Shown: positions 1 through 9,434 of the stretch, piece by piece | Numbering within the stretch: the first letter of the stretch is position 1 | How the letters are laid out: every line of letters begins with the position of its first letter | Source of the DNA: Paenibacillus pedocola | Lineage (GTDB): Bacteria; Bacillota; Bacilli; Paenibacillales; Paenibacillaceae | Assembly: GCF_031599675.1 (NCBI RefSeq) | Contig: NZ_CP134223.1 | Span: forward strand, 2,046,001-2,110,000 | Length of the DNA stretch: 64,000 bases | Direction: 5' to 3' | Made by a program: the position numbers and the translations under genes | Notes under the pieces: model-generated | Told to the model about the DNA's origin: nothing | The model's input: the letters and a program-made list of their open reading frames with translations, nothing else | Databases searched by the model: none

Positions 1-1248
1 ATTTATGCCGATATTGGGGATGAGCAGAGTATCGAACAGAGTCTGAGTACCTTCTCCAGCCACATGACCAATATTATCTCTATCCTGAAGCGGATGACTC
101 CGAAAAGTCTTATCCTGCTGGATGAGGTAGGCGCAGGAACTGACCCTGCTGAAGGCTCGGCGCTGGCTATTGCCATCCTGGAGCATATTCACCGGATTGA
201 ATGCCGGATGGTCGCCACGACACATTATAGTGAACTGAAGGCATATGCGTATGAACGTAAAGGCGTCATTAATGCCAGTATGGAATTTGATGTGCAGAGC
301 TTAAGTCCCACCTACCGCCTGCTGATCGGCGTGCCGGGACGAAGCAATGCCTTTGCCATCGCTGAACGGCTTGGACTGCCCAACGCGATTCTGGATCACG
401 CGCGCGGTGAAGTGAAGGAAGAGGACTTGCGCGTCGAGCATATGATTGCTTCACTCGAAGAGAACCGGCTCACCGCAGAGAACGAACGTGAGCGGGCAGA
501 GGTTATCCGCCGGGAAGCGGAGGAATTCCGCAAGCGGCAGCAGCTGGAGCTGGAGAAGCTGGAAAGCCAGCGTGATAAGCGGCTGGAGAAAGCGGAGAAG
601 GATGCCACCGCCATTCTCGACAAGGCGCGCAAGGAAGCGGAGGAAATCATCAGCGGTCTGCGCCGTCTGGCATTGGAGGAAGGAGCTTCCGTCAAGGAGC
701 ACAAGCTGATTGAAGCCCGCCGCCGCCTGGATGAAGCAGAACCGGCACCGCGTAAGAAAACCGTGTCCCGGAGCAGCAGCAAGGCCCCGCGGCAGATTCA
801 GCCCGGCGATGAGGTGAAGCTGCCCAGCGTGAACCAGAAAGGCTATGTGGTTGAGCTGAGCGGGACTAAGGAAGCGCTTGTGCAGTTTGGCATAATGAAG
901 ATGAAGGTCAATCTAAGCGATCTGGAATTTTTGGCCTCTGCACCGGATAATCCGGCACCTGCACTCCGCCGTGCAACGACCGTCAAACGTACACGGGATG
1001 AGAATGTCCGCAGTGAGCTGGACCTGCGCGGTGCGAACCTGGAAGAAGCGATTATGGAAACGGACCGTTTCATCGACGAAGCATTCCTCGGCAATCTTGG
1101 ACAAATATCGATTATCCATGGCAAAGGAACCGGCGTACTGCGGACCGGCATTCAGGAATATCTGCGTAAACATAAGCATGTCAAAAGCTACCGGCTAGGA
1201 AATTATAACGAGGGCGGCGCGGGTGTAACCGTGGCTGAACTGGAATAG
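1..1248 (+). CDS. mutS2: Endonuclease MutS2, C-terminal part (5' end outside window)
   Basis: The reading frame is open from base 1, so the start lies upstream; about 415 residues of a family that is usually near 785 are visible. The first half carries the MutS ATPase end: the FADIGDEQS-like signature at the window edge and Walker B LILLDEVGAGTDP. A long charged coiled coil follows, then a C-terminal Smr domain with ELDLRG and the IIHGKGTG motif. Known family role: a dimeric ATPase with a Smr nuclease domain, acting on branched DNA or on collided ribosomes. Nothing in the visible part looks damaged. Confidence 0.97.
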   Translation: MYADIGDEQSIEQSLSTFSSHMTNIISILKRMTPKSLILLDEVGAGTDPAEGSALAIAILEHIHRIECRMVATTHYSELKAYAYERKGVINASMEFDVQSLSPTYRLLIGVPGRSNAFAIAERLGLPNAILDHARGEVKEEDLRVEHMIASLEENRLTAENERERAEVIRREAEEFRKRQQLELEKLESQRDKRLEKAEKDATAILDKARKEAEEIISGLRRLALEEGASVKEHKLIEARRRLDEAEPAPRKKTVSRSSSKAPRQIQPGDEVKLPSVNQKGYVVELSGTKEALVQFGIMKMKVNLSDLEFLASAPDNPAPALRRATTVKRTRDENVRSELDLRGANLEEAIMETDRFIDEAFLGNLGQISIIHGKGTGVLRTGIQEYLRKHKHVKSYRLGNYNEGGAGVTVAELE

Positions 1249-1277
1249 CGGCGGAGCCCGGCAGAAAGAGGGGAACA

Positions 1278-1697
1278 ATGCAAGGAAATATTGATCTTTT
1301 GCTGGATCATCCGCTGGGTGCACTGCTGGGCTACTTCACTGTGGCCATTCTCGGCCTGGTGATATTCCTGTCCTTCTTCGAAATGGTGACCAAGTACAAC
1401 TGCTGGGAAGAGATTCGTAAGGGGAATGTAGCGGTAGCGATGGCAACCGGCGGCAAAATATTCGGCATCTGTAATATTCTGCGCTTCAGCATTCAGGCTG
1501 GAGCCTCCATATACGAGACAATGAAATGGTCGCTTGTCGGTTTTTTACTGCTGCTGCTGGCGTATTTCCTGTTCGAATTTCTGACTCCCGTCTTTTCGAT
1601 TGATGATGAAATTGCAGCAGATAACCGGGCGGTGGGACTAACAGCTATGCTGATCTCGGTTTCACTGTCCTATGTGATCGGCGCCGCTATATACTGA
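1278..1697 (+). CDS. DUF350 family membrane protein
   Basis: A 139-residue protein with four hydrophobic segments (about residues 12-35, 60-80, 84-106 and 118-138), typical in size and pattern for DUF350 proteins (YshE/YjfL-like). The start follows an AGAGGGG ribosome binding site. It sits 29 bp behind mutS2, as its relatives often do in Bacillales. The molecular function of the family is not established. It is probably co-transcribed with the tiny membrane peptide and the zinc-ribbon gene that follow. Confidence 0.85.
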   Translation: MQGNIDLLLDHPLGALLGYFTVAILGLVIFLSFFEMVTKYNCWEEIRKGNVAVAMATGGKIFGICNILRFSIQAGASIYETMKWSLVGFLLLLLAYFLFEFLTPVFSIDDEIAADNRAVGLTAMLISVSLSYVIGAAIY

Positions 1698-1714
1698 CTT
1701 AGGAGTAGGAACTG

Positions 1715-1795
1715 ATGAAAATTCTGATCCGGGTGCTATTTATCTCCGCCGTCGCTTTTATAGCGGCAGGAATTATTTATTTAGTGTTGAACTGA
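1715..1795 (+). CDS. 26-residue single-pass membrane peptide
   Basis: ATG with an AGGAGTAGGA ribosome binding site at 1701-1710. The product begins MKILIRVLF and is almost wholly hydrophobic after two positive residues, so it should span the membrane once. It fills the gap between the DUF350 gene and the zinc-ribbon gene in the same direction. No family is recognised. The ribosome binding site and the operon position make it credible in spite of its length. Confidence 0.6.
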   Translation: MKILIRVLFISAVAFIAAGIIYLVLN

Positions 1796-1829
1796 TTTTT
1801 AAATGTGAGGTAAGAAGGAGAACGTGAAG

Positions 1830-2378
1830 ATGGAAACAACTGTATGCCCTTGGTGCCATACCGAAATTGTGTGGGACGAGGAATTTGGGCCTGAGGATAC
1901 CTGCCCCCACTGCAACAATGAGCTTAGCGGATACCGTACTATCACGGTAGGCGTAGATGATCTTGAGGATGAAGAGCTGGAAGAAGAAACAGCCGATGTC
2001 TCCGAAGAAGATGAAATCAGTGATGATAACCTGTGGGACGACGATGACAAAGAAAGCGTAGTGCCGATCTTCAACACCCTTGACCAGTTCGGGGACGACT
2101 ATGATCTGAAGCAGTATGAACAAAGCGTAGCAGCGATTCTGGCAGCGCAGCTTGAGGCGCCGGAATGTCCGCAGTGCCATGAACTCCTGGTATTGTCCGG
2201 TACACAAAAGGTAACCAGCTTTGAACCGTCGTCTCCGGAGGCACTGGGCGGACCTGTGCTGAAGGCGCCATTTTCGCTGAATCTGTATGTATGCCCTTCT
2301 TGCTTCCATGTTCAGCAGAGTCTGGCCCAGGAAGACCGGGCGGGGTTTGTGCGTAACCTGAGCAACGGGAATAAATAG
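1830..2378 (+). CDS. Zinc-ribbon protein of unknown function
   Basis: About 182 residues. An N-terminal zinc ribbon (CPWCH then CPHCNN) is followed by a very acidic middle region (EDEELEEETADVSEEDE). A second set of cysteine pairs, CPQCHELL and CPSCFH, lies in the C-terminal half. ATG 1830 is preferred over GTG 1824 because the AAGGAG box ends at 1820, which gives normal spacing. Two separate Cys4 sites suggest a zinc-bound structural protein. The acidic linker could mediate protein contacts, but no pathway can be assigned. Confidence 0.8.
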   Translation: METTVCPWCHTEIVWDEEFGPEDTCPHCNNELSGYRTITVGVDDLEDEELEEETADVSEEDEISDDNLWDDDDKESVVPIFNTLDQFGDDYDLKQYEQSVAAILAAQLEAPECPQCHELLVLSGTQKVTSFEPSSPEALGGPVLKAPFSLNLYVCPSCFHVQQSLAQEDRAGFVRNLSNGNK

Positions 2379-2451
2379 GCACTGTTCATAATTCGCCCTC
2401 CTTCCGGGAACGATAAGCAGGATTGTTCAGAAGGCAAGGAGGGCGCCCTAA

Positions 2452-3663
2452 TTGAAGAGAGCACCACAAAGTCAGGCGGTATTGCTGCTGGCGGTTAACG
2501 GATTGTATTTGCTGGCCAGTGCTCTGGCAGGTACTTTTTTAAATGTATACTTGTGGAAAAGCCGTCAAGACTACGTCATGATCGGCTGGTTTGCGCTCAG
2601 CCAGCAGGTGGCGGTGGGCCTTAGCTTCTGGCTGGCCGGCAAGTGGGTGAAGGAACATAATAAAATGAATGCCCTGCGGCTGGGAATCGCCGTTTCGGGC
2701 TTTTTTTATTTGCTGGTGTTATGGCTCGGAGGGAGAGCCTCCAGTTATATTTGGCCGTTAGGCCTGACCCTCGGATTATCCATCGGCGTATTTTGGCTCG
2801 CTTATAACATTATCTATTTTGAAATTACGGAGGCGGATAACCGGGATTTTTTTAATGGCTGGATCGGCCTGCTGGGTTCACTCGCCGGGATCATCGGCCC
2901 GTTTCTCTCCGGGTGGATGATCTCCAGAATGCAGGGGGAGCGCGGGTACAGAGTCGTGTTTATGCTATCCCTGGGCATTTATGCAGTGGCGGCCGTCCTG
3001 AGCTTTTTTCTGAAGAAACGCAAAAGTGAAGGCGAATATCTGTGGCTGGAGCCGTGGCGGGAGCTGCGGCGTTCCGGCAGCCGCTGGCGGCCTGTCGCGG
3101 CGGCACTGTTCTTTCAAGGCTTAAGAGGGGGAGTCTTCGCTTTTCTGATCGATCTTCTGGTCTACATCGCGGCGCAGACAGAGAGTAAGCTGGGACAATT
3201 TGCACTGATTACATCAGCAGTGTCGCTCATCAGTTATTTCGCGGCAGGCAAATGGTTCAAGCCCCGCTATCGCTCTGCGGGTATGCTGGCCGGGGGGATA
3301 TTGCTGCTGGCTGTTATCGTGCCGCTTGTCTGGAAGGTAAGCTATGGGACATTGCTGGTGATGGGAATCGGAACCGCTCTGTTCATGCCGCTATATATGC
3401 TGCCGATGACTTCTATCAGCTTCGACCTGATGGGTGAATCAGCAGAAAGTGTGAGTAAGCGGGTCGAATTAGTAGTGCTGCGCGAGCTCAGCCTGATGAG
3501 CGGGCGAATGCTGGGGATGTTTGCATTTATTGGGGTCTTGTCCGTTAACAGCTCCCAGCTGGCGATTATTGTACTCCTGCTTGTATTGGGGGCAGCGCCT
3601 TTAGGAAGCTGGGTCGTCCTCCGCCGCAAGCTTCATCGCAGCCGTGCCGGTAATATGCAATAA
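2452..3663 (+). CDS. MFS-type transporter
   Basis: A 403-residue, strongly hydrophobic protein with about 11-12 membrane segments and the layout of a major facilitator. An N-terminal six-helix half is followed by a charged loop (FFLKKRKSEGEYLW) and a C-terminal half. The start is TTG at 2452, supported by AAGGAGG at 2436-2442. Substrate unknown. It ends four bases before the sensor-kinase frame opens, so the two may be co-transcribed, but a shared function is only a guess. Confidence 0.85.
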   Translation: MKRAPQSQAVLLLAVNGLYLLASALAGTFLNVYLWKSRQDYVMIGWFALSQQVAVGLSFWLAGKWVKEHNKMNALRLGIAVSGFFYLLVLWLGGRASSYIWPLGLTLGLSIGVFWLAYNIIYFEITEADNRDFFNGWIGLLGSLAGIIGPFLSGWMISRMQGERGYRVVFMLSLGIYAVAAVLSFFLKKRKSEGEYLWLEPWRELRRSGSRWRPVAAALFFQGLRGGVFAFLIDLLVYIAAQTESKLGQFALITSAVSLISYFAAGKWFKPRYRSAGMLAGGILLLAVIVPLVWKVSYGTLLVMGIGTALFMPLYMLPMTSISFDLMGESAESVSKRVELVVLRELSLMSGRMLGMFAFIGVLSVNSSQLAIIVLLLVLGAAPLGSWVVLRRKLHRSRAGNMQ

Positions 3664-3666
3664 TTG

Positions 3667-5304
3667 ATGCAAGACAAGCTGGAGAGGATTTTTGTATTCA
3701 TGGCTAAAAAAAGATTGACCGGTTTAAGAACTCAGGTAGCATTTATGGGTTCAGCTGTAGTGCTGCTGGTCCTGCTGGTGCTTTATTTTATTTTTAGTAA
3801 TCAGATTATTCCGCAGACCCGCCACGCGCTGGAGGATAAAGCGAATGCGATTGCCCGCACAATTGCCCTTATGCCGCTGGTATCAGAGGGCTTAAGTGAA
3901 AGGCGCAGCAGGGAGATCCAGGCCTATACCTCCAAAATTACCCGCCGCAATGATATTATGTTTGTAGTTGTAATTGATATGAACAGCATCCGCTATTCCC
4001 ATCCTGATCCCTCCATGATCGGTAAGTCTTTTGTCGGGGGAGGGCAGCAGGCTGCACTCCGCGGAGAAGAGAGCATCTCCGAAGGCGAAGGCATGCTGGG
4101 TAAATCTCTGCGTGCCTTTGTTCCCGTGTATACGGGCAAGGGATACCAGGTGGGAGTAGTTGTGGTAGGCCTTTCCATGGAGAAGGTACAACGTCTGGTG
4201 AGGCAGAATGAATGGACGCTTATCGCAATTCTGCTGTCCGGTGCACTGCTTGGAGCCGGTGGGGCAATCGTTCTCGGACTGAGGATAAAGCGGATGATCT
4301 TCGGCATGGAGCCTGCAGACATATCCAAGCTCCTGCAGGAGCGCAGTGCTATGCTGCAATCGACACGTGAGGGGATTATAGCAGTGGATCATGAAGCTAC
4401 GGTCACAATGGTCAACTTGGAAGCAGAGCGGCTTCTAAACACGGCTGGCATTAAGGGTAATGGCATGACCCGCAATATAGCTGACTATTGGCCGGAGCTG
4501 GGTCTGGAGCAGGTACTTGCTACCGGTGAACCGAAACAGGACCAGGAGCTTGAGCTGAACGGCATCACCCTCCTCGTAAGCAATGTGCCGATCCGGGTTA
4601 ACGGGGTGATTGCCGGGGCGATTGCCACGTTCCGTGACAAAACCGAGCTGGCTGTCCTGGCGGAGCGGCTGTCCGGCATCTCGGTCTATGCAGATGCGCT
4701 GCGGGCAGGTGCTCATGAGTTCATGAACAAGCTGCACGTCATTATGGGAATGACGCATATGGGGCTGTATGATGAGCTGCAGCAGTACATATCGGGGACA
4801 GTCAGCAACTATCAGAACGAAATCGGGTCCATCACCCGCATGATCAAGGACCCTGTGATGGCCGGATTTCTGCTGGGGAAGCTCAGCCGGGCACGGGAAG
4901 CGGGGATTGATCTGCTGCTGGCGGAGGACAGCTATCTGCCGGAAGCTGCTGAGCCGCAAACGATCCATGAGCTGATCACTATCGCCGGCAACCTGCTTGA
5001 CAACGCAATGGAAGCGTTGGAAGGGCAGGAGGTAAAGGAAATTGAGCTTGCTTTTCATTATGAGCACGGGAGATTGTGCTGCACGGTGGAGGACAGCGGT
5101 CCGGGAATTCCCGAGCTGCTGCAGAAGCAGATCTTTGAACAAGGGTTTTCGACCAAGGGAGAACAGCGGGGGATTGGTCTGTACCTGGTGCGTAAAAGTG
5201 TGGAGAAACTGGAGGGACGCCTTCAGCTCATTTGCGGTAAGGAACCGGGGACTACTTTCATCGCGATCGTGCCATATGCTGTTAAGGGTGAGGAGAATGT
5301 ATGA
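3667..5304 (+). CDS. DcuS/CitA-family sensor histidine kinase
   Basis: A membrane helix near residues 25-45, an extracellular sCache/PASC-like sensor, a second helix near 178-200, then a PAS domain (STREGIIAVDHEATVTMVNLE). The dimerisation/phosphorylation box LRAGAHEFMNKLHVI holds the phospho-His. The HATPase domain has NLLDNAMEAL and GIGLYLV. This is the layout of the DcuS, CitA, DctS and MalK kinases, which usually sense C4-dicarboxylates or citrate. The start is uncertain: TTG 3664, ATG 3667 and ATG 3700 are in frame, and only the last has a GGAGAGG box upstream. It overlaps the response regulator by 4 bp. Confidence 0.92.
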   Translation: MQDKLERIFVFMAKKRLTGLRTQVAFMGSAVVLLVLLVLYFIFSNQIIPQTRHALEDKANAIARTIALMPLVSEGLSERRSREIQAYTSKITRRNDIMFVVVIDMNSIRYSHPDPSMIGKSFVGGGQQAALRGEESISEGEGMLGKSLRAFVPVYTGKGYQVGVVVVGLSMEKVQRLVRQNEWTLIAILLSGALLGAGGAIVLGLRIKRMIFGMEPADISKLLQERSAMLQSTREGIIAVDHEATVTMVNLEAERLLNTAGIKGNGMTRNIADYWPELGLEQVLATGEPKQDQELELNGITLLVSNVPIRVNGVIAGAIATFRDKTELAVLAERLSGISVYADALRAGAHEFMNKLHVIMGMTHMGLYDELQQYISGTVSNYQNEIGSITRMIKDPVMAGFLLGKLSRAREAGIDLLLAEDSYLPEAAEPQTIHELITIAGNLLDNAMEALEGQEVKEIELAFHYEHGRLCCTVEDSGPGIPELLQKQIFEQGFSTKGEQRGIGLYLVRKSVEKLEGRLQLICGKEPGTTFIAIVPYAVKGEENV

Positions 5305-6032
5305 ACATTAAGGTATTGATTGTCGAGGATGATCCGATGGTCGCCAAATTCAACCGCCACTATCTCGAGCAGGTGGAGGGCTTTGAATTCGCAGGCTGGG
5401 CCTCTACGGGTGAGACGGCGGTGGAGATGCTTGCAGCACAGGTAATTGACCTTGTCCTGCTGGATATATATATGCCCCGAACCAGCGGACTGCAGCTGCT
5501 GTCCACTCTCCGCGAGAAGGGGAGTACGGTCGATATTATCGTCATCTCCGCTGCCAGCGACAAGGCCAGCATCCGCAAGGCGTTGCAGCTCGGAGCCGTG
5601 GATTATTTAATTAAGCCATTCGAGTTCGCCCGGTTTCAGGCTGCGCTGTCTGCCTACCGGGAGGATTATACTTTGATGAAGCAGCAGGAGCCGCTTAGCC
5701 AGCAGCAGCTCGATAAGCTGCTGCGGCATCCGCTGGGAACAGAAGAGGACAAAACGGCAGCGCTGCCTAAGGGGCTGTCCGAAGGGACACTGGAAAGTAT
5801 CTGGAACACTATACAGCAACTGGAGAGGCCTATATTCTCTACGGAGGATATCACGGAGGATGCCCCGATTTCGCGGATTTCTGTACGCAAGTATCTGGCG
5901 TTTCTTAAAGACGCTGGAGTACTCGACATGGAGATCAGCTATGGCGCGGTGGGGAGACCGGTGTACATGTACACGGTTACTCCTGTCGGTCATGACATCA
6001 TTACGAAATACATCAGCGGCAACAGCCGTTAA
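5301..6032 (+). CDS. CitB/DctR-family response regulator
   Basis: A receiver domain with acidic pocket VEDD, phospho-acceptor D55 in LVLLDIYMP, and the conserved Lys in YLIKPFEF. It is followed by a C-terminal winged-helix DNA-binding domain (residues about 150-240, FSTEDITEDAPISRISVRKY) typical of the CitB/DcuR/MalR class, not of the OmpR or NarL classes. Its ATG overlaps the kinase stop, so the two are translationally coupled. A plausible target is the flavoprotein gene starting at 9435, whose upstream region carries direct repeats; that link is inference. Confidence 0.93.
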   Translation: MNIKVLIVEDDPMVAKFNRHYLEQVEGFEFAGWASTGETAVEMLAAQVIDLVLLDIYMPRTSGLQLLSTLREKGSTVDIIVISAASDKASIRKALQLGAVDYLIKPFEFARFQAALSAYREDYTLMKQQEPLSQQQLDKLLRHPLGTEEDKTAALPKGLSEGTLESIWNTIQQLERPIFSTEDITEDAPISRISVRKYLAFLKDAGVLDMEISYGAVGRPVYMYTVTPVGHDIITKYISGNSR

Positions 6033-6037
6033 CCCAA

Positions 6038-6057
6038 GGGCCCGCCGGGTCCTTTTT
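6038..6057 (+). terminator. Rho-independent terminator of the two-component operon
   Basis: GGGCCC, a 3-base loop and GGGTCC form a 6-bp stem followed by five T, directly behind the response-regulator stop. Confidence 0.75.
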
Positions 6058-6076
6058 GCTGTCTTTCCATAAAATA

Positions 6077-6110
6077 AGAAAAACGTTACCTCCCTAATAG
6101 GAAGTAACGT
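6077..6110 (-). terminator. Terminator of the chemoreceptor operon (minus strand)
   Basis: Inverted arms ACGTTAC at 6083-6089 and GTAACGT at 6104-6110. On the minus strand the stem is followed by a U-run (five A at 6079-6083 on the plus strand). It lies just downstream of the minus-strand chemoreceptor stop. Confidence 0.7.
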
Positions 6111-6126
6111 ATCTGGGATTGATCTG

Positions 6127-7824
6127 CTAGACTGAGAACTTTGAAATGCTTTCCTGAAGCTCTTGCGCAAGCTCGGACAGCATTCTTGAAGCCGCCGCTA
6201 TTTCCTCTACGCTGGCCAGCTGCTCCTGCGCCGAAGCGGATACATCGTAGGTTCCCTCGGAGGAAGCTAAGGTAATTCTATTAATCTGCTCAAAGGCAAC
6301 GACCAGTTCATGGGTTTCATGCGACATTTGCTGGGAAGCATCAGATACGCCGCTAATCTGTTCATTGATATTTTGAATAGAACCTTCAATTTCGGCAAAG
6401 GACTGACCGGCGGTCTGGACGGCATGAATGCCGACTTCGACTTCCTTCTCCCCTTGACTGACCATTGCGATGGTACGGCTTGTTTCCGATTGAATCGAGT
6501 GAATCACCTCGGAAACGCGTTTACCGGATTCTGCCGTCTTCTCCGCCAGCTTGCGCACCTCACTCGCTACAACCGCGAAGCCCCGGCCATGCTCGCCTGC
6601 TCTTGCTGCTTCAATCGCCGCGTTCAGTGACAGCAGGTTTGTCTGATTCGCTATATCCGTAATAATCGCAATAATCTCACCGATTTCTCTGGAGCTTTCG
6701 GCCAGAGCACTGACCACCGCTGAAACCTCACCTACATTTTTGGAAACCGCAGACATTTGGTGAATAGCAGATTCAACCGCCTGAATCCCTTTGGAGGCCA
6801 GCTCGGATGCTTCATCCACAGATTCCTTTACATGAATGGAAAGATCAGCAATTTGCGCAGCTTCTCCATCCATCTTATGAACAAGCGTAACGCTGGCTTC
6901 AATGCTGTTCACCTGCGTCTGCGCTCCTTCTGCTAATTTTTCCGTAATGGATGCAACATGCTCCGTAGCCTGCCCGGTTTGTTCAGCGCTGGCTGTCAGC
7001 TCTTCCGAGGAGGCGGCAACCTGCTCCGCATTAGTCCCTACTTCCCGGATTAGCACCCGCAGATGGTTGCCCATGTTGTTAAAAGCCTCAGCCAACTGAC
7101 CAATCTCATCCTTATTCTTAATCTCCACCAGGGTATTCCGTAGATCCCCTCCGGCAATTTGTATGGCCATCTTTTGGAGCTTCCGGATTGGATTCGAAAT
7201 AGCGCTGCTGATAAAATAGGAAGCTAGAGCTCCCAGAATCAGAGCAGTAGCAGTCAATGCCAGGACCAGCTTCTTAATATCCGAGACGTCAGCGAAGGTG
7301 GACGTGGATTCCACGGCCAATTCATCCTCCTGGAGCTTCACGAAACGTTCTGCCGTACTGCTGAACTTGTTCAGCACTGGACCTTGGGTTTGGATAATCT
7401 CCAGATAATCGCTGTTATTTCGCTTCTTGCTGTCGATAATCTGCAGGGCTGTACTGCTGTATTGCTCTTGCAAGAGATCAAGGCCGGCGAGAATTTGTTT
7501 ATCACTCCGGTCGGCCAGAACTGACTTTAATTGTTCATGAGAGGTATGGAAATGCTCCTTCGCTAACTCAAAGGCTTCCACATTGGCTTCATCTCCATCA
7601 ACCAGGAAGCTGTTGAGACTTGCTCTTTCCTGTTCCACTGCGATCCGCAAATCCTTGATCAGTTGGACAGAGAAGGCTTTATTCTTTATCAATTGGGTAT
7701 AAGATTCATTGACCCTGGAAAGATACGAGTAGCTGGTAAAAGCTACAACAAGCAGGAGGATCAGGATCAATCCGAACCCGCCGTATAATTTCTTCCGGAT
7801 CGTTATGCTGCCTAGTCTATTCAT
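6127..7824 (-). CDS. Methyl-accepting chemotaxis protein
   Basis: 565 residues. TM1 near residues 12-32 is followed by a roughly 150-residue helical periplasmic-type sensor (four-helix-bundle type), and TM2 near 188-208 ([16 protein letters not shown]). A HAMP domain follows ([17 protein letters not shown]), then a long MCP signalling domain with the conserved hairpin region [20 protein letters not shown]. There is no C-terminal CheR/CheB tether. Its ATG overlaps the stop of the binding-protein gene by 4 bp, so the two are co-translated. This suggests the receptor may read the state of that lipoprotein. Confidence 0.96.
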   Translation of the reverse strand: MNRLGSITIRKKLYGGFGLILILLLVVAFTSYSYLSRVNESYTQLIKNKAFSVQLIKDLRIAVEQERASLNSFLVDGDEANVEAFELAKEHFHTSHEQLKSVLADRSDKQILAGLDLLQEQYSSTALQIIDSKKRNNSDYLEIIQTQGPVLNKFSSTAERFVKLQEDELAVESTSTFADVSDIKKLVLALTATALILGALASYFISSAISNPIRKLQKMAIQIAGGDLRNTLVEIKNKDEIGQLAEAFNNMGNHLRVLIREVGTNAEQVAASSEELTASAEQTGQATEHVASITEKLAEGAQTQVNSIEASVTLVHKMDGEAAQIADLSIHVKESVDEASELASKGIQAVESAIHQMSAVSKNVGEVSAVVSALAESSREIGEIIAIITDIANQTNLLSLNAAIEAARAGEHGRGFAVVASEVRKLAEKTAESGKRVSEVIHSIQSETSRTIAMVSQGEKEVEVGIHAVQTAGQSFAEIEGSIQNINEQISGVSDASQQMSHETHELVVAFEQINRITLASSEGTYDVSASAQEQLASVEEIAAASRMLSELAQELQESISKFSV

Positions 7825-9134
7825 TTCGGTTCCTTCCCCTCTGTAACCTGCAGGATTGAGACAGCCTCTGCCCGGTATCGCTGCGCACCTTGCTCCGGTG
7901 TGATACTGCCGGCGATCACTTGATCCAAAATGATTTGATACGCATTGTTGACAATGATCGAATTGCCGGGGGCAGGAGGGTCGATCGGTGATGAATGAGT
8001 TTTGAGATAGTCCAGCAGTTCATATTGCTGTTTCCCTGCTTCTCCAAGCTTATCGGAGAGATGATCAGCAATCACATTGGATACAGGAACTCCCCGTTCA
8101 CCTGTAAGGATGTCATTGGCCGCTTCATTATTGATGAAGAAATCAATAAACTTGGCTGCTTCTTCGGGATATTTTGAATAGGAAGAGACTGCCAGGAACA
8201 TAGATGGTTTAATGAACCGCCCCTCTTGTTCGCCCGTTTTCGGAAGCGGCAGCAGCTTGATGGTACGCCCCGCCTTGCTGCTTAAGATAGTGGCTGCGTT
8301 ACTGAAAACAGGGAAGAAGGCAGCCTTATTCGTTATTACCGGGTGATTTTCATCATTGTTGACGCCCTCAAAGGAGCCTAACAAGCCTTCATCTGTCCAT
8401 TTTTTATACAGAGCGAAATAATCTGCAAGATCCTTGTCATCTTCATAACCAAGAGCCGTTCCTTCGGCATTGTACATGGATACGCCTCTGGTTCTCAGGA
8501 AATAGCTCGCATTAAACATAGCCCCCATCGGATAGAAATCGGGATCATCTATAGATTCTTTTAGTTCTACAAGGGTCTTGTATAGCTCATCTATCGTATA
8601 TTCCGGAGAAGGGGCTTCAATGCCTGCTTCCTGAAAAAATGCCGGATCATAGGCTAGAGCTTCGGAATTAACGCCGATATTGACCGCATATAGCTCATCG
8701 TTCTTCTTGCCTGGAGCCAAATACTCCGGGGAAACATTTGAAACGGAAAGACTCTTATCTGCAATATAGGGATTAAGGGGCTCAATGAGATCCCGGTTAA
8801 TATAATTGAATATAAAGGCATAATCCCCCTGGATAATATCTGCGGTATTCTGATCCGCGGTCTCCATAGCCAACTGGGTTGCTACTGCATCCGCATTGGG
8901 GAAATCCTCCGTCACAATTTTGACGCCCGGATGCTCCTTCATGTACAGATCAATGACCTTCAGCGTAGCCTCTTTCCGCTGTTCTTTCCCCCACCAAATA
9001 AACTTAAGAGTAACCTCCTGATCTTTTGCCGCTTCCTTGACTTCCCCACCTGAGCTGCTGCAGCCCATAATTCCTGTTAGGATTAAAAGTCCCGCGAATA
9101 CCTTCAATAACCCCCATACTTTGCTGTTCGTCAT
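7821..9134 (-). CDS. ABC-type extracellular solute-binding lipoprotein (sugar type)
   Basis: About 437 residues. The chosen start at 9134 gives a clean lipoprotein signal: a positive N-terminus, a hydrophobic core and lipobox LTGIMGC with Cys25. The longer frame reaching 9236 would place non-signal sequence in front. The body is a family-1 solute-binding protein: [18 protein letters not shown] near the start and a typical closing region ([20 protein letters not shown]). No permease or ATPase genes lie next to it; its only operon partner is the overlapping chemoreceptor. A sensing role, not a transport role, is therefore likely (inference). Confidence 0.9.
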   Translation of the reverse strand: MTNSKVWGLLKVFAGLLILTGIMGCSSSGGEVKEAAKDQEVTLKFIWWGKEQRKEATLKVIDLYMKEHPGVKIVTEDFPNADAVATQLAMETADQNTADIIQGDYAFIFNYINRDLIEPLNPYIADKSLSVSNVSPEYLAPGKKNDELYAVNIGVNSEALAYDPAFFQEAGIEAPSPEYTIDELYKTLVELKESIDDPDFYPMGAMFNASYFLRTRGVSMYNAEGTALGYEDDKDLADYFALYKKWTDEGLLGSFEGVNNDENHPVITNKAAFFPVFSNAATILSSKAGRTIKLLPLPKTGEQEGRFIKPSMFLAVSSYSKYPEEAAKFIDFFINNEAANDILTGERGVPVSNVIADHLSDKLGEAGKQQYELLDYLKTHSSPIDPPAPGNSIIVNNAYQIILDQVIAGSITPEQGAQRYRAEAVSILQVTEGKEPK

Positions 9135-9331
9135 AAAAAAAGCCCACCGCCTAATTTGTCTAATGCTGTCGAATGAATGAAAATAATGTTGTATTTTGTA
9201 TATCCGACAACTATTTTCTTTATCGGACGATGACACAGCTTTGTGAACACGAACTGGATATTAAATTACATAAAATGTTATAATATAAATTTTTATTAAT
9301 TTTCAATCATCAAAATAGGGGAGGTTGGTTA

Positions 9332-9361
9332 CTTTAGTTACTAAACGTTTTCTTTAGTTAC
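9332..9361 (+). promoter_or_regulatory. Direct repeat CTTTAGTTAC x2, candidate operator
   Basis: The ten bases CTTTAGTTAC occur at 9332-9341 and again at 9352-9361, exactly 20 bp apart, so on the same face of the helix. They lie in the 300-bp divergent region (9135-9434) between the binding-protein operon and the flavoprotein gene. A dimeric activator such as the CitB-class regulator encoded at 5301 is a plausible ligand; this is inference. Confidence 0.45.
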
Positions 9362-9434
9362 GTAAGCTTCCAGGGAGAGTGGCAATGCCGTTATGATAAT
9401 TGTGAAAATATGCACAAGGGGGCAGGGTTTACAC

